Assembly (NCBI RefSeq): GCF_041146395.1
Contig: NW_027182935.1
Span: forward strand, 127,501-191,500
Length of the DNA: 64,000 nt
Reading direction: 5' to 3'
Source: Eulemur rufifrons
Taxonomy: Eukaryota; Chordata; Mammalia; Primates; Lemuridae
Below, in pieces: positions 52,801 to 61,626 of this stretch. A program made the translations under genes and the position numbers. Within the stretch, counting starts at the first letter, position 1; the number at the start of each line of letters is the position of its first letter. The notes beneath the pieces are model-generated. The model ran no database searches. It worked only from the letters and a program-made list of their open reading frames with translations, and had not been told where the DNA came from.

Positions 52801-53743
52801 TGAATTTTCCTCTCAGGACTGCTTTAACTGCATCCCATAGATTTTGATAAGTTGTATCTCCATTGTCATTTAATTCAAAGAAATTTATGATTTCCATCTT
52901 GATTTCTTCTTTTATAGAATAATTATTCAGGAGAAGGTTATTTAGTTTCCATGACTTTGAGTAAGAGTGAGGGTTTCTGTTTGTGATCATTGTTACTTTT
53001 ATTCCGCTGTGATCTGAGAAGATGCATGGTATAATTTCTATTTTTTTGAATTTTTGAAGACATGATTTATGTCCTAGGACATGGTCAATCTTAGAGAATG
53101 TCCTGTGAGCTGATGAGAAGAATGTATATTCTGTGGACTTTGGGTAGAATGTCCTATAGATGTCAGCCATGCCCATTTGTTCTAGCATTCTATTTAGGTC
53201 CATTATGTCTTTGTTTATTTTCTGTTTAGAGGATCTGTCCTGTACTGTCAGTGGGGTGTTAAAGTCTCCAGCTATTACAGTATTATTATCTATCATCTGG
53301 TTCAGATCTAGTAGGGTTTGCTTTATGAATCTAGGTGCACCTAGGTTGGGTGCATATATATTGAGTACAGTCATGGCTTCTTGTTGAATTGTGCCCTTGA
53401 CCAGTATGTAGTAGCCATTTTTGTCTTTTATTATTTTTGTTGGTTTGAAAGCTAAGTTATTGGAAATTAAGATTGCCACACCAGCTTTCTTTTCGTTACC
53501 GTTTGCTTGAAATACCGATTTCCATCCTTTTACTTTCAGTCTAAATGCATCTTTGCTCGTTAGGTGGGTTTCTTGGAGACAGCAGATACTTGGCTTGTGC
53601 TTTTTTATCCATTGGGACAGTCTATGTCTCTTGAGCGGGGAATTCAAGCCATTCACATTTATTGAGAAAACTGATAAGTGAGACGGTTTTTTGTTCAGCT
53701 TGTTGGGTAGAACTTCATTGCAATGTTTTCTCTCCTGAGCCAT
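49865..53743 (-). CDS. ORF2: L1 ORF2 protein: endonuclease and reverse transcriptase
   Basis: 1292-aa ORF2 protein, which nicks target DNA and reverse-transcribes L1 RNA at the nick. An apurinic-type endonuclease domain fills about residues 22-255 with catalytic and binding residues present: N29, E58, Y130, D160, N162, T207, D220, D244 and H245. The reverse transcriptase lies around 480-790, with motif A aspartate D615 (SLDAEKAFD) and the FADD box at 715-718. The C-terminal Cys-His motif is C1145, C1149, H1157, C1162. Relative to human ORF2p (1275 aa) every key residue is shifted by 15, so the ATG used here gives 15 extra N-terminal residues; no later in-frame Met precedes the first catalytic Asn. 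The start is 39 bp after ORF1, as expected for translation by reinitiation. E584 (in IPEMQGW) and R628 look unlike the usual family residues and may reduce activity. No stop or frameshift is seen. Confidence 0.98.
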   Translation of the reverse strand: MAQERKHCNEVLPNKLNKKPSHLSVFSINVNGLNSPLKRHRLSQWIKKHKPSICCLQETHLTSKDAFRLKVKGWKSVFQANGNEKKAGVAILISNNLAFKPTKIIKDKNGYYILVKGTIQQEAMTVLNIYAPNLGAPRFIKQTLLDLNQMIDNNTVIAGDFNTPLTVQDRSSKQKINKDIMDLNRMLEQMGMADIYRTFYPKSTEYTFFSSAHRTFSKIDHVLGHKSCLQKFKKIEIIPCIFSDHSGIKVTMITNRNPHSYSKSWKLNNLLLNNYSIKEEIKMEIINFFELNDNGDTTYQNLWDAVKAVLRGKFISINAYIKKTENMQIDNLTNRLKELEKEEQNDPKPSRRREITKIKSELNEKDNKETIREINKTKSWFFEKINKIDTPLARLTKSTKVKSLITSIRNMKGEITTDATEIQDIIYEFYKNLYAHKLENVEEMDKFLETHSLPRLNQEEIEYLNRPISRTEIETAIKNLPKKKSPGPDGFTPEFYHTYKEELVPILHKLFSNIEKDGVLPDTFYQANITLIPKPGKDSTKIENYRPISLMNIDAKIFNKILANRIQVLIKKVIHHDQVGFIPEMQGWFNIRKSINVIHHINRSKNKNHMILSLDAEKAFDKIQHPFRIKTLNKIGIDGTYLKMIQAIYDKPTANIILNGEKLKALPLRTGTRQGCPLSPLLFNIVLEVLARAIRQESRIKGVQIGKEEIKLSLFADDMMLYLENPQDSTKRLLELINEYSKVSGYKINIHKSEAFIYANNSQSENQIKDSIPFKIATKKIKYLGIYLTKEVKDLYKENYETLRKEIAELANRWKNIPCSWIGRINIVKMSILPKVIYKFNAIPIKLPTSFFTDIEKIIIHFVWNQRRPRIAKAILSNKNKMGGINLPDLKLYYKAVVLKTAWYWHKCRDTDQWNTTENPNIEPSSYSHLIFDKAGKNILRGQESLFNKWCWENWLATCRRLKQDPQLSPLTKIKSRWITDLNLRRDTIRILEENVGKTLTDIGLGREFMKKTPKAITAATKINEWDMIKLKSFCTAKETVQRINRSPTEWEKIFAYYTSDKGLITRIYLELRKISKKKSSNPIKKWAKDMNRNFSKEDIKMANKHMKKCSTSLIIREMQIKTTMRYHLTPVRMAFIKKTQNNTCWRGCGETGTLIHCWWDCKLVQPLWKALWRYLKQIQVDLPFDPAIPLLGIYPKEKRSFCNKGTCTQMFIAAQFTIAKMWKQPKCPSIHDWISKLWYMYTMEYYSAIRNDEDTTSLWFSWRELEPIILSEVSQEWKNKHHMYSPENWFP

Positions 53744-53782
53744 TGTGGTATCTGGAATTTGATCTTTAGCTCTTGAGTAGTT
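53744..53782 (-). other. L1 inter-ORF spacer
   Basis: 39 bp between the ORF1 stop (TAA, 53783-53785) and the ORF2 ATG (53741-53743). Shorter than the roughly 63-bp spacer of human L1. The two frames differ. Confidence 0.9.
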
Positions 53783-54787
53783 TTACATTCGTGGATCTTT
53801 CTTGTGCTGGTCCGTGTGTAACTCTCTTTTGAGTACTTCTTGCAGGGCTGGTCTTGTCTTGGTGAATTCCCTCAACCTTTGTTTATCTGAGAATGTCTTG
53901 ATTTCTCCTTCGTATAGAAAACTTAGCTTAGCTGGGTACAAGATTCTAGGCTGGGCATTATTCTGTTTCAGAAGCGTGAAAATGGGGCCCCAACCTCTTC
54001 TTGCTTGTAAGGTTTCAGCTGAGAAATCTGGCGTAATTCTGATGGGTTTTCCTTTGTAAGTTACCTGTTTCTTTCTCCTTACAGCTCGGAGAAGGGACTC
54101 TTTAGTGGATATTTTGGTCAGCCTGATGACTACGTGGCGTGGTGTTTTCCTATTTGCTATGAATCTCCCAGGGGTCCTTTGAGCTTCTTGAATCTGTATG
54201 TCTAGAGTATTGGCAAGGCCTGGAAAATTTTCCTCGATTATGTCTTCAAATAGCTTGTCCAACCCTTGCTTATTGTCTTCTTCACCCTCAGGGATGCCAA
54301 TAACTCTCAAGTTAGGTTTCTTCACATAATCCCACATTTCTTGAAGACTCAGATCATTTCTCTTACTTTTTTGATCTATCTCTGTGACTGACTTATTTAG
54401 TTGAAAGGAGTTATCTTCAATTTCTGAAATTCTTTCCTCTGTTTGATCTACCCTGCTTTTGAGACTTTCCACAGTGTTTTGTAGCTCTCTGAGTGAATTC
54501 TTCATTTCTAGGAGTTCAGTTTGGTTTTTCTTCAATATTTCAATTTCTTTAGTGAATTTTTCCTCCAAATCCTGAATTTTTTTTGCATTTTCCTTGTGTT
54601 GTCTGTCCATTGATTCTTGTATATTATTTAGCTTGTTTATGATCCATAATTGGAATTCTTCCTGTGACATGTTGGTGTTTTGAGTCTGGTTTGTGTCAAA
54701 TGTTTGAGAGCCGGTATTTCTCTTTGGGGGTGAGCTTTCTGTTTGATTCTTTGTGCTTCCTGTGTTTTTTCGCTGGGCCCTTCCCAT
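53783..54787 (-). CDS. ORF1: L1 ORF1 protein: RNA-binding chaperone
   Basis: 334-aa ORF1p, which forms trimers that coat L1 RNA and chaperone nucleic acids during retrotransposition. Residues 1-44 are a polar, disordered head. About 45-155 form a heptad-rich coiled coil (runs such as KKIQDLEEKFTKEIEILKKN). An RRM-like domain begins at about 158 (NLRVIGIPEGEE) and runs to about 250. The C-terminal domain, about 251-320, holds the conserved SAETLQARRGWGPIF block, with the basic pair R263-R264 implicated in RNA binding in relatives. Human ORF1p is 338 aa, so the length is normal. The ATG at 54785-54787 follows a 2.08-kb 5'UTR, and the frame is open to TAA. Intact; subfamily cannot be named from sequence alone. 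Confidence 0.97.
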   Translation of the reverse strand: MGRAQRKNTGSTKNQTESSPPKRNTGSQTFDTNQTQNTNMSQEEFQLWIINKLNNIQESMDRQHKENAKKIQDLEEKFTKEIEILKKNQTELLEMKNSLRELQNTVESLKSRVDQTEERISEIEDNSFQLNKSVTEIDQKSKRNDLSLQEMWDYVKKPNLRVIGIPEGEEDNKQGLDKLFEDIIEENFPGLANTLDIQIQEAQRTPGRFIANRKTPRHVVIRLTKISTKESLLRAVRRKKQVTYKGKPIRITPDFSAETLQARRGWGPIFTLLKQNNAQPRILYPAKLSFLYEGEIKTFSDKQRLREFTKTRPALQEVLKRELHTDQHKKDPRM

Positions 54788-55303
54788 CTAGATTAATCGT
54801 TGGATCTTTACTTATAGATTTAGTCTGGTTAACAGGACTCTCTGTGCTCTATTCTTAGGCTGTGGAGTAGTCTAGGTATATTGCTTCCTTTGGCAAGAGG
54901 GGAAGACTGTTGTGAATTGTTTAGAAATTTTTCTATTTCAGTTGGGGGACTGCTTCTGATGGGTCCAATCCTAGAGGATTGGAGTGATCCAAGACTGCTT
55001 TGGTGAGTTAGGACACTGTGTTGTAGTCTTTCAGAGGGCAGGCAGGGTCCACACTAGTAGTGGGCCAAAATTCTCTTTGTTTGTTTGTTTCCCTTTGGTT
55101 CTTCCTCTATAGGGGTGGTTTCTGTCTCTATCTGCAGGAAAAATACTAGTTGTGGGGAGTGGATGGTGCCCTCGCTCGCTCAGCGCCCCATTTGCTGCAA
55201 CTCCCACAGGCAAAAGTCTGCCTTGGCCCAATGTCCCCAGGGACCAGGCTCCACACTCTCGCTTCTGGAGAAGTAGTCAATGTTTAGACGTGGGTGGGGA
55301 CCC

Positions 55304-55311
55304 TATATAAG
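55304..55311 (+). promoter_or_regulatory. Possible antisense TATA box in L1 5'UTR
   Basis: TATATAAG on the + strand inside the 5'UTR, in a position to start transcripts running outward through the element's 5' end into the satellite. AAGATGGCTA, a YY1-like motif, lies 80 bp downstream at 55391-55400. Human L1 has an antisense promoter in its 5'UTR, but this placement is deeper, so the call is tentative. Confidence 0.35.
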
Positions 55312-55501
55312 GTCTGTGGACCAGGGGAGGGGGCCGTCCAGGGAGCCTCTTGGCACCCTATTGCTCCGCAGTGACTTGGCTGTGGGCCCCAAGATGGCTA
55401 TTGCGTGCCCGCAGATCGCCGGCGTTGGGAGTGACTACTCAGGTTCCGGTATGTACCAGAGCCAGGGGCCTGGCCCGTTCCCAAGCTCAGCGTGGGTTCC
55501 C

Positions 55502-55715
55502 AGTTAGAAGGCAAAAAGAGAGAAGAAATAAGGAAAAAGAAAAAAGAAAAGAAAAGAAAAAAAGAAAAAAAAAGAAGTGAAAAGAAAGAACAGAAGGAGA
55601 AGAAAAAGAAAGAGAAAAGAAAAGGAGAAGAGAAGAGGAAAAAAAGAAAAAAAATAAAAAAATAAAAAAATAAAAAACAAAAAAACAAAGACAAAAACAA
55701 AAACCAAACTAACAA
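55502..55715. repeat. A/G-rich low-complexity tract in the L1 5'UTR
   Basis: Nearly pure A and G on + (GAAAAAGAAAA-type), passing into AAAAAATA and AAAAAC repeats near 55,640-55,715; pyrimidine-rich in L1 sense. It divides the GC-rich 5' part from the ORF1-proximal part and could be a remnant A tail of an older antisense insertion or simple expansion. Long open frames across it are composition artefacts. Confidence 0.88.
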
Positions 55716-55866
55716 ATAACACAAAGAGACCTAACCCAGAAACAGCGAAAACACAAACACAAAAGAACAAAAACAGAGCTACACAGCACCACAGCGCGTC
55801 GCTAAACGAAGGGATACACAATTCTGAAGTATACAGTTCAGCGGCTCAATGATCGTGTTTTTGCGC

Positions 55867-56106
55867 CTTAGCGCAGCTCCGCCCCTTCACGCCCGCTCCG
55901 TTGGTTCCGGAGCGGCAACTCAGTGTTTATTTTACGTCTTAGCGCAGCTCCGCCCCTTCACGCCCGCTCCGTTTGTTCCGGAGCGGCAACTCAGTGTTTA
56001 TTTTAAGTCTTAGCGCAGCTCCGCCCCTTCACGCCCGCTCCGTTTGTTCCGGAGCGGCAACTCAGTGTTTATTTTAAGTCTTAGCGCAGCTCCGCCCCTT
56101 CACGCC
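55867..56106. repeat. 71-bp tandem repeat inside the L1 5'UTR
   Basis: Three full 71-bp copies (55867-55937, 55938-56008, 56009-56079) and a 27-bp partial fourth. Each full copy holds an inverted pair, CGCTCCG and CGGAGCG, able to form a hairpin (55965-55971 with 55979-55985 in copy 2), and a GC-box-like CCGCCCC. Copies 2 and 3 are almost identical; copy 1 has two small differences. The array starts about 765 bp from the element's 5' end, so it is internal, unlike the terminal monomers of mouse L1. Confidence 0.93.
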
Positions 56107-56870
56107 GAGTGCCGCCGGCGGAGATGGCGCGGGCCCAGAGACCAGCGGGGGGCGCCGGGGAGAGAGAGCCGCTGGGTACCTTATGGCTCCCGAGCGGTTC
56201 CGACTTTGCTTTCAAGATGGCGCCCGCAGCGCTCCGGGGTCGGAGGGGGACCGGCTCCCCGGCAGGCAGAGACCAGGGACCGCCGCTGCCGGGGGGTTTG
56301 GCGGGCAAAGCCGCCGGGGGCCAGCGGCTGAAGAACCACCGACAAAAGTAGCGCAGAGGTACAGCGCAATTCGCTGATCGGGGATTGATCGTGCCCCTCC
56401 CCCCTGGAACAGGTCCGTCCCTTCTCGCCAAGGACTGTCTCAGCCGAGACTTCCCAGGTTCCAAGCTATTCTCCCGAAAAAGCCTCCTGTCTGCAATGCC
56501 CTACGTCTCGCTCGGAGATTCTGCTCTGGCTTGCGAGGGGGTCTCCAAGCAATTGGGGGTGGAGGTCAGTGAGGAGCGCAAGCCGCTTTTCCTAAAGACT
56601 GCCCCCGCCCCACCTGGGGGCGGGCGTAGCCGCCTGCGCTCCGCTGGCTACAGTCTGTTCCGCGCCTTCCGCAGAGTTCCGCGATCTTAATTTCTGTTCA
56701 CCTCAGACCTCACTTGCTCTGTTTGTCCCACGCTGATTCTCCGTGGATTCACACCGCTGTTCCTGTGTGGGAGCGGTCCTCTAGCGTTGTGGCAGGTCCG
56801 GATCCACGGTTCCACGCCGGAGCGCAGATCCAAGCAGTCACCGCCACTCCGCCATCTTCCTCTTCTTTTA
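56107..56870 (-). promoter_or_regulatory. CpG-rich promoter part of the L1 5'UTR
   Basis: GC-rich, CpG-dense stretch of about 760 bp, in sharp contrast to the CpG-poor satellite and the A/T-rich L1 body. It is the expected promoter and methylation target of the element. On the + strand it also has CAAGATGGCGCC at 56213-56224, a second YY1-type motif in antisense orientation. Confidence 0.75.
56849..56858 (-). promoter_or_regulatory. YY1-type site at the L1 5' end
   Basis: AAGATGGCGG on the minus strand, at +13 to +22 from the first base of the element. Human L1 has a YY1 site at nearly the same place, where it directs accurate transcription start. Its position supports the element being full length. 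Confidence 0.75.
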
Positions 56871-56890
56871 CTAACCCCAATCCTAATTCT
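56871..56890 (+). repeat. Target-site duplication, right copy (full-length L1)
   Basis: CTAACCCCAATCCTAATTCT, matching the satellite consensus. The left copy differs at two positions; one of these (A at position 5) is also seen in other units, the other is private. Confidence 0.88.
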
Positions 56891-57620
56891 AACCATACCC
56901 CTTCATAAAACACTAACTCCTAACCGCTAAACCTAACACTAACCAAAAACCGTAATCACTAATCCCTAACCCTAACGCTTAACCTTTACCCTAACCGTTA
57001 ACCCTCACCCTAAATCTTAACACTGACCCTAACCTTAAACTTTAACTCTAAACCTAACCCTTAACCCTACAGTAAGGAAGACCCTTAATGCTAACGGGAT
57101 CCCTTATCCCTAACCCTAACACTACAGCTAAAAATAACCCTAACCTTGGATCCTTAAACCTAACCCCTAACACTTACTTTAACCCCAAACCCTAACCCTA
57201 ATCCTAAGCATTAAACCTAACCCTATCTCTTAACCCTAAAGCTAGCCCTTACCCTAACGCCTAGATCTAACCCTAAATCTAACCTACCGCCTAATCCTAA
57301 CCTTAAGCCCTAATGCTAACACTAACCCTGAACCCTAAAGCTACCCGTAACCCTTAACACTAACCCTATCCGTGAACCTAAATCCTGACCCTAACCATTA
57401 CCCGAACCCAAGCATTTAACCCTGACCCTAACCCTAATCCTTAATGCTAACCTTAACACTAAACCCTAACCCTAAGCCCAACACTTAACCCTAATCCTAT
57501 CCCTTAACCCTAACCCTAACCCTAACCCTAATGCTAACCCCTAAACGTAACCCTAACCATGACCAGTAAACCTAACCCTAACCTCTAACACAAACCATAG
57601 CACATAACTCTAACCCTAAA

Positions 57621-57651
<31 letters not shown>

Positions 57652-57879
57652 TCTTAACCGTAATCCTAAGTGTTAACTCTCACGCTAACCTTTAATCCTA
57701 ACCCTAATCCTAATCTTAAACCCTAAACCTAACACTTAACCCTAATCCTGTACCAAACCCTAACCCCTCATCTTAACCCTAACCGTAAACCTCAACCCTA
57801 AACCAAAGGGTAACCGTTAAAACTAAGAGTAACCTTTAACCCTAACCCTAATCCCTAACCCTAAGCCCTCACCCTAACA

Positions 57880-59756
57880 CTAAACTTCATCCTTAACCCT
57901 AACCAGAATCCTAACCCTAAATCTAATTCTCAGACTTCTTGCTTTCTTAGAGTTTAGAAAGCCTGCAATCCTCCCATGCCATGCGTGAAAGGAGGCTCTA
58001 CCCCTGTGTCCTGCATGAAACCCACGGGCCCATACCCAGAGTATGATAGAGTGGGTTCCCGGGTACAATCCCAGCCCCCTAAACTCCCCCCGCCCGCCTA
58101 ATGCAGACAGGGCCCGTGCGCTAGGCATAAACAATACCTTTAACAGATAACCCTAACCCTGAACATAACACCCAACCCTGTTCCTATTTCTCCCCTTAAC
58201 ACGTAAACCTCACCGTGCGCCTAACTTTAGCCTCTTATCCTAACGTTAATGCATAACCCATTTCCTGAGAACAACCCCATCCCATAATTCTAACCCTATC
58301 TCCTAGTCATCACTGTGACACCTAATCCCTAACCCTAATTCTAAACCGCTAACCCTAACCGTAACCCTACCTACAACCCTAACACTGACAGTAACCCTTA
58401 CTTCTAACCCCAACGCTATGCCTAACAAAAACCCTAACCCTTGACCCTAACCCTTCACCCTAACCCCTAAGCCTTACCCTAACCCTTAACCCTAATCCTA
58501 ATCCTAACCATTAAACCTAACCCTAGCTCTTAAAGCTAACCCTAAACCTTACCCTCACGACTAGACCTAACCCTGACACTATCCTAACACCTAACCCTAA
58601 CCAGAACCCCTAAAGCTAACCCTGAACCCTATCCCTAACCCCAGCAGTAAACTTTAACCCTAAACCTAAGCCCAACCCGTAACCCTAATCCTATCCTTTT
58701 ACCCTAAAACTAACCCCTAAACCTAACCCCTATACCTCACCCTAACTCTAACCCCAATCCTAATTCTAACCATACCCCTTCATAAAACACTAACTCCTAA
58801 CCGCTAACCCTAACACTAACCAAAAACCCTAATCACTAATCCCTAACCCTAACGCTTAACCTTTACCCTAACCGTTAACCCTCACCCTAAATCTTAACAC
58901 TGACCCTAACCTTAACCTTTAACTCTAAGCCTAACCCTTAACCCTACAGGAAGGAAGACCCTTAATGCTAATGGGATCCCTTATCCCTAACCCTAACACT
59001 ACAGCTAAAAATAACCCTAACCTTGGATCCTTAAACCTAACCCCTAACACTTACTTTAACCCTAAACCCTAACTCTATTCCTAAGCATTAAACCTAACCC
59101 TATCTCTTAACCCTAACGCTAGCCCTTACCCTAACGCCTAGATCTAACCCTAAATCTAACCTACCGCCTAATCCTAACCTTAATCCCTAATGCTAACACT
59201 AACCCTGAACCCTACACCTACCCGTAACCCTTAACACTAACCCTATCCGTGAACCTTAACCCTGACCCTAACCATTACCCGCACCCAAGCATTTAACCCT
59301 GACCCTAACCCTAAACCTTAATGCTAACCTTAACACTAAACCCTAACCCTAAGCCCAACACTTAACCCTAATCCTATCCCTTAACCCTAAACCTAACCCT
59401 AACCCTAATGCTAACCCCTAAACTTATCCCTAACCATGACCAGTAAACCTAACCCTAACCTCTAACACAAACCATAGCACTTAACTCTAACCCTAAAACT
59501 AAACCTAACCCTAACCCTAAACCCTAACTTTTAACCTTAACACTAAGCGTTAACTCTCACGCTAACCTTTAATCCTAACCCGAATCCTAATCTTCAACCC
59601 TAAACCTAACACTTAACCCTAACCCTGTACCAAACCCTAACCCCTCATCTTAACCCTAACCGTAAACCTCAACCCTAAACCAAAGTGTAACCGTTAAAAC
59701 TAAGGGTAACCTTTAACCCTAACCCTATACCCTAACCCTAAGCCCTCACTCTAACA
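57880..59756. repeat. Satellite unit 27
   Basis: About 1877 bp. Shares CTAACTTTAGCCTC, CTACAGGAAGGAAG, TTAATCCCTAATGC and CCCTACACCTACCCG with unit 29. The core has CTACCCCTGTGTCC (also type E) and CTAGGCATAAAC. Core frame open. Confidence 0.91.
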
Positions 59757-61626
59757 CTAATCTTCATCCTTAACCCTAACCAGAATCCTAACCCTAAATC
59801 TAATTCTCAGACTTCTTAATTTCTTAGAGTTTAGAAAGCCTGCAATGCTCCCATGCCATGCGTGAAAGGAGGCTCTACCACTGTGTCCTGCATGAAACCC
59901 ACGGGCCCATACCCAGAGTATGATAGAGTGGGTTCCCGGGTACAATCCCAGCCCCCTAAACTCCCCCCGCCCGCCTAATGCAGACAGGGCCCGTGCGCTA
60001 AGTATAAACAATACCTTTAACAGATAACCGTAACCCTGAACATAACACCCAACCCTGTTCCTATTTCTCCCCTTAACACGTAAACCTCACCGTGCACCTA
60101 ACTTTAACCTCTTATCCTAACGTTAATGCATAACCCATTTCCAGAGAACAACCCCATCCCATAATTCTAACCCTATCTCCTAGTCATCACTGTGACACCT
60201 AATCCCTAACCCTAATTCTAAACCGCTAACCCTAACCGTAACCCTACCTACAACCCTAACACTGACAGTAACCCTTACTTCTAACCCCAACGCTATGCCT
60301 AACAAAAACCCTAACCCTTGACCCTAACCCTTCACCCTAACCCCTAAGCCTTACCCTAACCCTTAACCCAATCCTAATCCTAACCATTAAACCTAACCCT
60401 AGCTCTTAAAGCTAACCCTAAACCTTACCCTCACGACTAGACCTAACCCTGACACTAACCTAACACCTAACCCTAACCAGAACCCCTAAAGCTAACCCTG
60501 AACCCTATCCATAACCCTAGGAGTAAACTTTAACCCTAAACCTAAGCCCAACCCGTAACCCTAATCCTATCCTTTTACCCTAAAACTAACCCCTAAACCT
60601 AACCCCTATACCTCACCCTAACTCTAACCCCAATCCTAATTCTAACCATACCCCTTCATAAAACACTAACTCCTAACCGCTAACCCTAACACTAACCAAA
60701 AACCCTAATCACTAATCCCTAACCCTAATGCTTAACCTTTACCCTAACTGTTAACACTCACCCTAAATCTTAACACTGACCCTAACCTTAACCTTTAACT
60801 CTAAGCCTAACCCTTAACCCTACAGTATGGAAGACCCTTAATGCTAATGGGATCCTTTAGCCCTAACCCTAACACTACAGCTAAAAGTAACCCTAACCTT
60901 GGATCCTTAAACCTAACCCCTAACACTTACTTTAACCCCAAACCCTAACCCTAATCCTAAGCATTAAACCTAACCCTATCTCTTAACCCTAACGCTAGCC
61001 CTAACCCTAACGCCTAGATCTAACCCTAAATCTAACCTACCGCCTAATCCTAACCTTAAGCCCTAATGCTAACACTAACCCTGAACCCTAAACCTACCCG
61101 TAACCCTTAACACTAACCCTATCCGTGAACCTAAACCCTGATCCTAACCATTACCCGCACCCAAGCATTTAACCCTGACCCTAACCCTAATCCTTAATGC
61201 TAACCTTAACACTAAACCCTAACCCTAAGCCCAACACTTAACCCTAATCCTATCCCTTAACCCTAACCCTAACCCTAATGCTAACCCCTAAAAGTAACCC
61301 TAACCGTGACCAGTAAACCTAACCCTAACCTGTAACACAAACCATAGCACATAACTCTAACCCTAAAACTAACCCTAACCCTTACCCTAAACCCTAACTC
61401 TTAACCTTAACCCTAAGCGTTAACTCTCACGCTAACCTTTAATCCTAACCCTAATCCTAATCTTCAACCCTAAACCTAACACTTAACCCTAACCCTGAAC
61501 CAAACCCTAACCCCTAATCTTAACCCTAACCGTAAACCTCAACCCTAAACCAAAGTGTAACCGTTAAACCTAAGAGTAACCTTTAACCCTAACCCTAATC
61601 CCTAACCCTAAGCCCTCACCCTAACA
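59757..61626. repeat. Satellite unit 28
   Basis: About 1870 bp. Private core changes TTCTTAATTTCTTAG and CTAAGTATAAAC; has AACAACCCCATCCC like units 27 and 29. Core frame open. Confidence 0.9.

Larger units (their letters stand above)
49508..56870 (-). mobile_element. Full-length LINE-1 retrotransposon with both ORFs intact
   Basis: Autonomous non-LTR retrotransposon, 7363 bp, sense strand on -. Order in sense direction: 5'UTR 56870-54788, ORF1 54787-53783, 39-bp gap, ORF2 53743-49865, 3'UTR 49864 to about 49518, poly-A (T run at 49507-49517). Full length is supported by the YY1-type site 13 bp from the 5' end and by the target-site duplication. The insertion point in the resident repeat reads AATTCT/AACC on +, close to the L1 endonuclease preference TTTT/AA. 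It is longer than human L1 (about 6 kb) mainly because of its 2.08-kb 5'UTR. With two uninterrupted ORFs it could have been mobile recently, or still be so. Confidence 0.98.
54788..56870 (-). promoter_or_regulatory. L1 5'UTR with internal promoter
   Basis: 2083-bp non-coding 5'UTR, over twice the length of the human one. It reads in sense as four parts: a CpG-rich 5' part (56870-56107), a 71-bp tandem repeat (about 56106-55867), a pyrimidine-rich tract (about 55715-55502, A/G-rich on +), and an ordinary-composition ORF1-proximal part (about 55501-54788). L1 elements are transcribed by RNA polymerase II from such internal promoters. Small open frames on either strand here are short and lack support. 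Confidence 0.9.
48620..57879. repeat. Satellite unit 26, interrupted by the full-length L1
   Basis: About 1877 bp once the 7363-bp L1 and 20-bp target duplication are removed. The satellite breaks at 49507 and resumes at 56871 in the CTAACCCCAATCCTAATTCT stretch. Core frame open (48620-48874). Confidence 0.95.

Noticed and set aside
50013..53387. Several + strand frames of 64-109 codons inside ORF2
   Set aside because: Shadow frames antisense to a conserved coding region.
55398..55821. Minus-strand frames of 105-108 codons rich in Phe and Leu
   Set aside because: They are translations of the pyrimidine-rich low-complexity tract in the L1 5'UTR.
56044..56690. + strand frames of 64-101 codons in the L1 5'UTR, compared with primate antisense ORF0
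   Set aside because: GC-rich sequence gives many chance frames in all phases here; position and sequence do not let me identify any as ORF0.
56687..56896. 69-codon minus-strand frame across the L1 5' end
   Set aside because: It begins in satellite outside the element and runs into the 5'UTR; a junction artefact.
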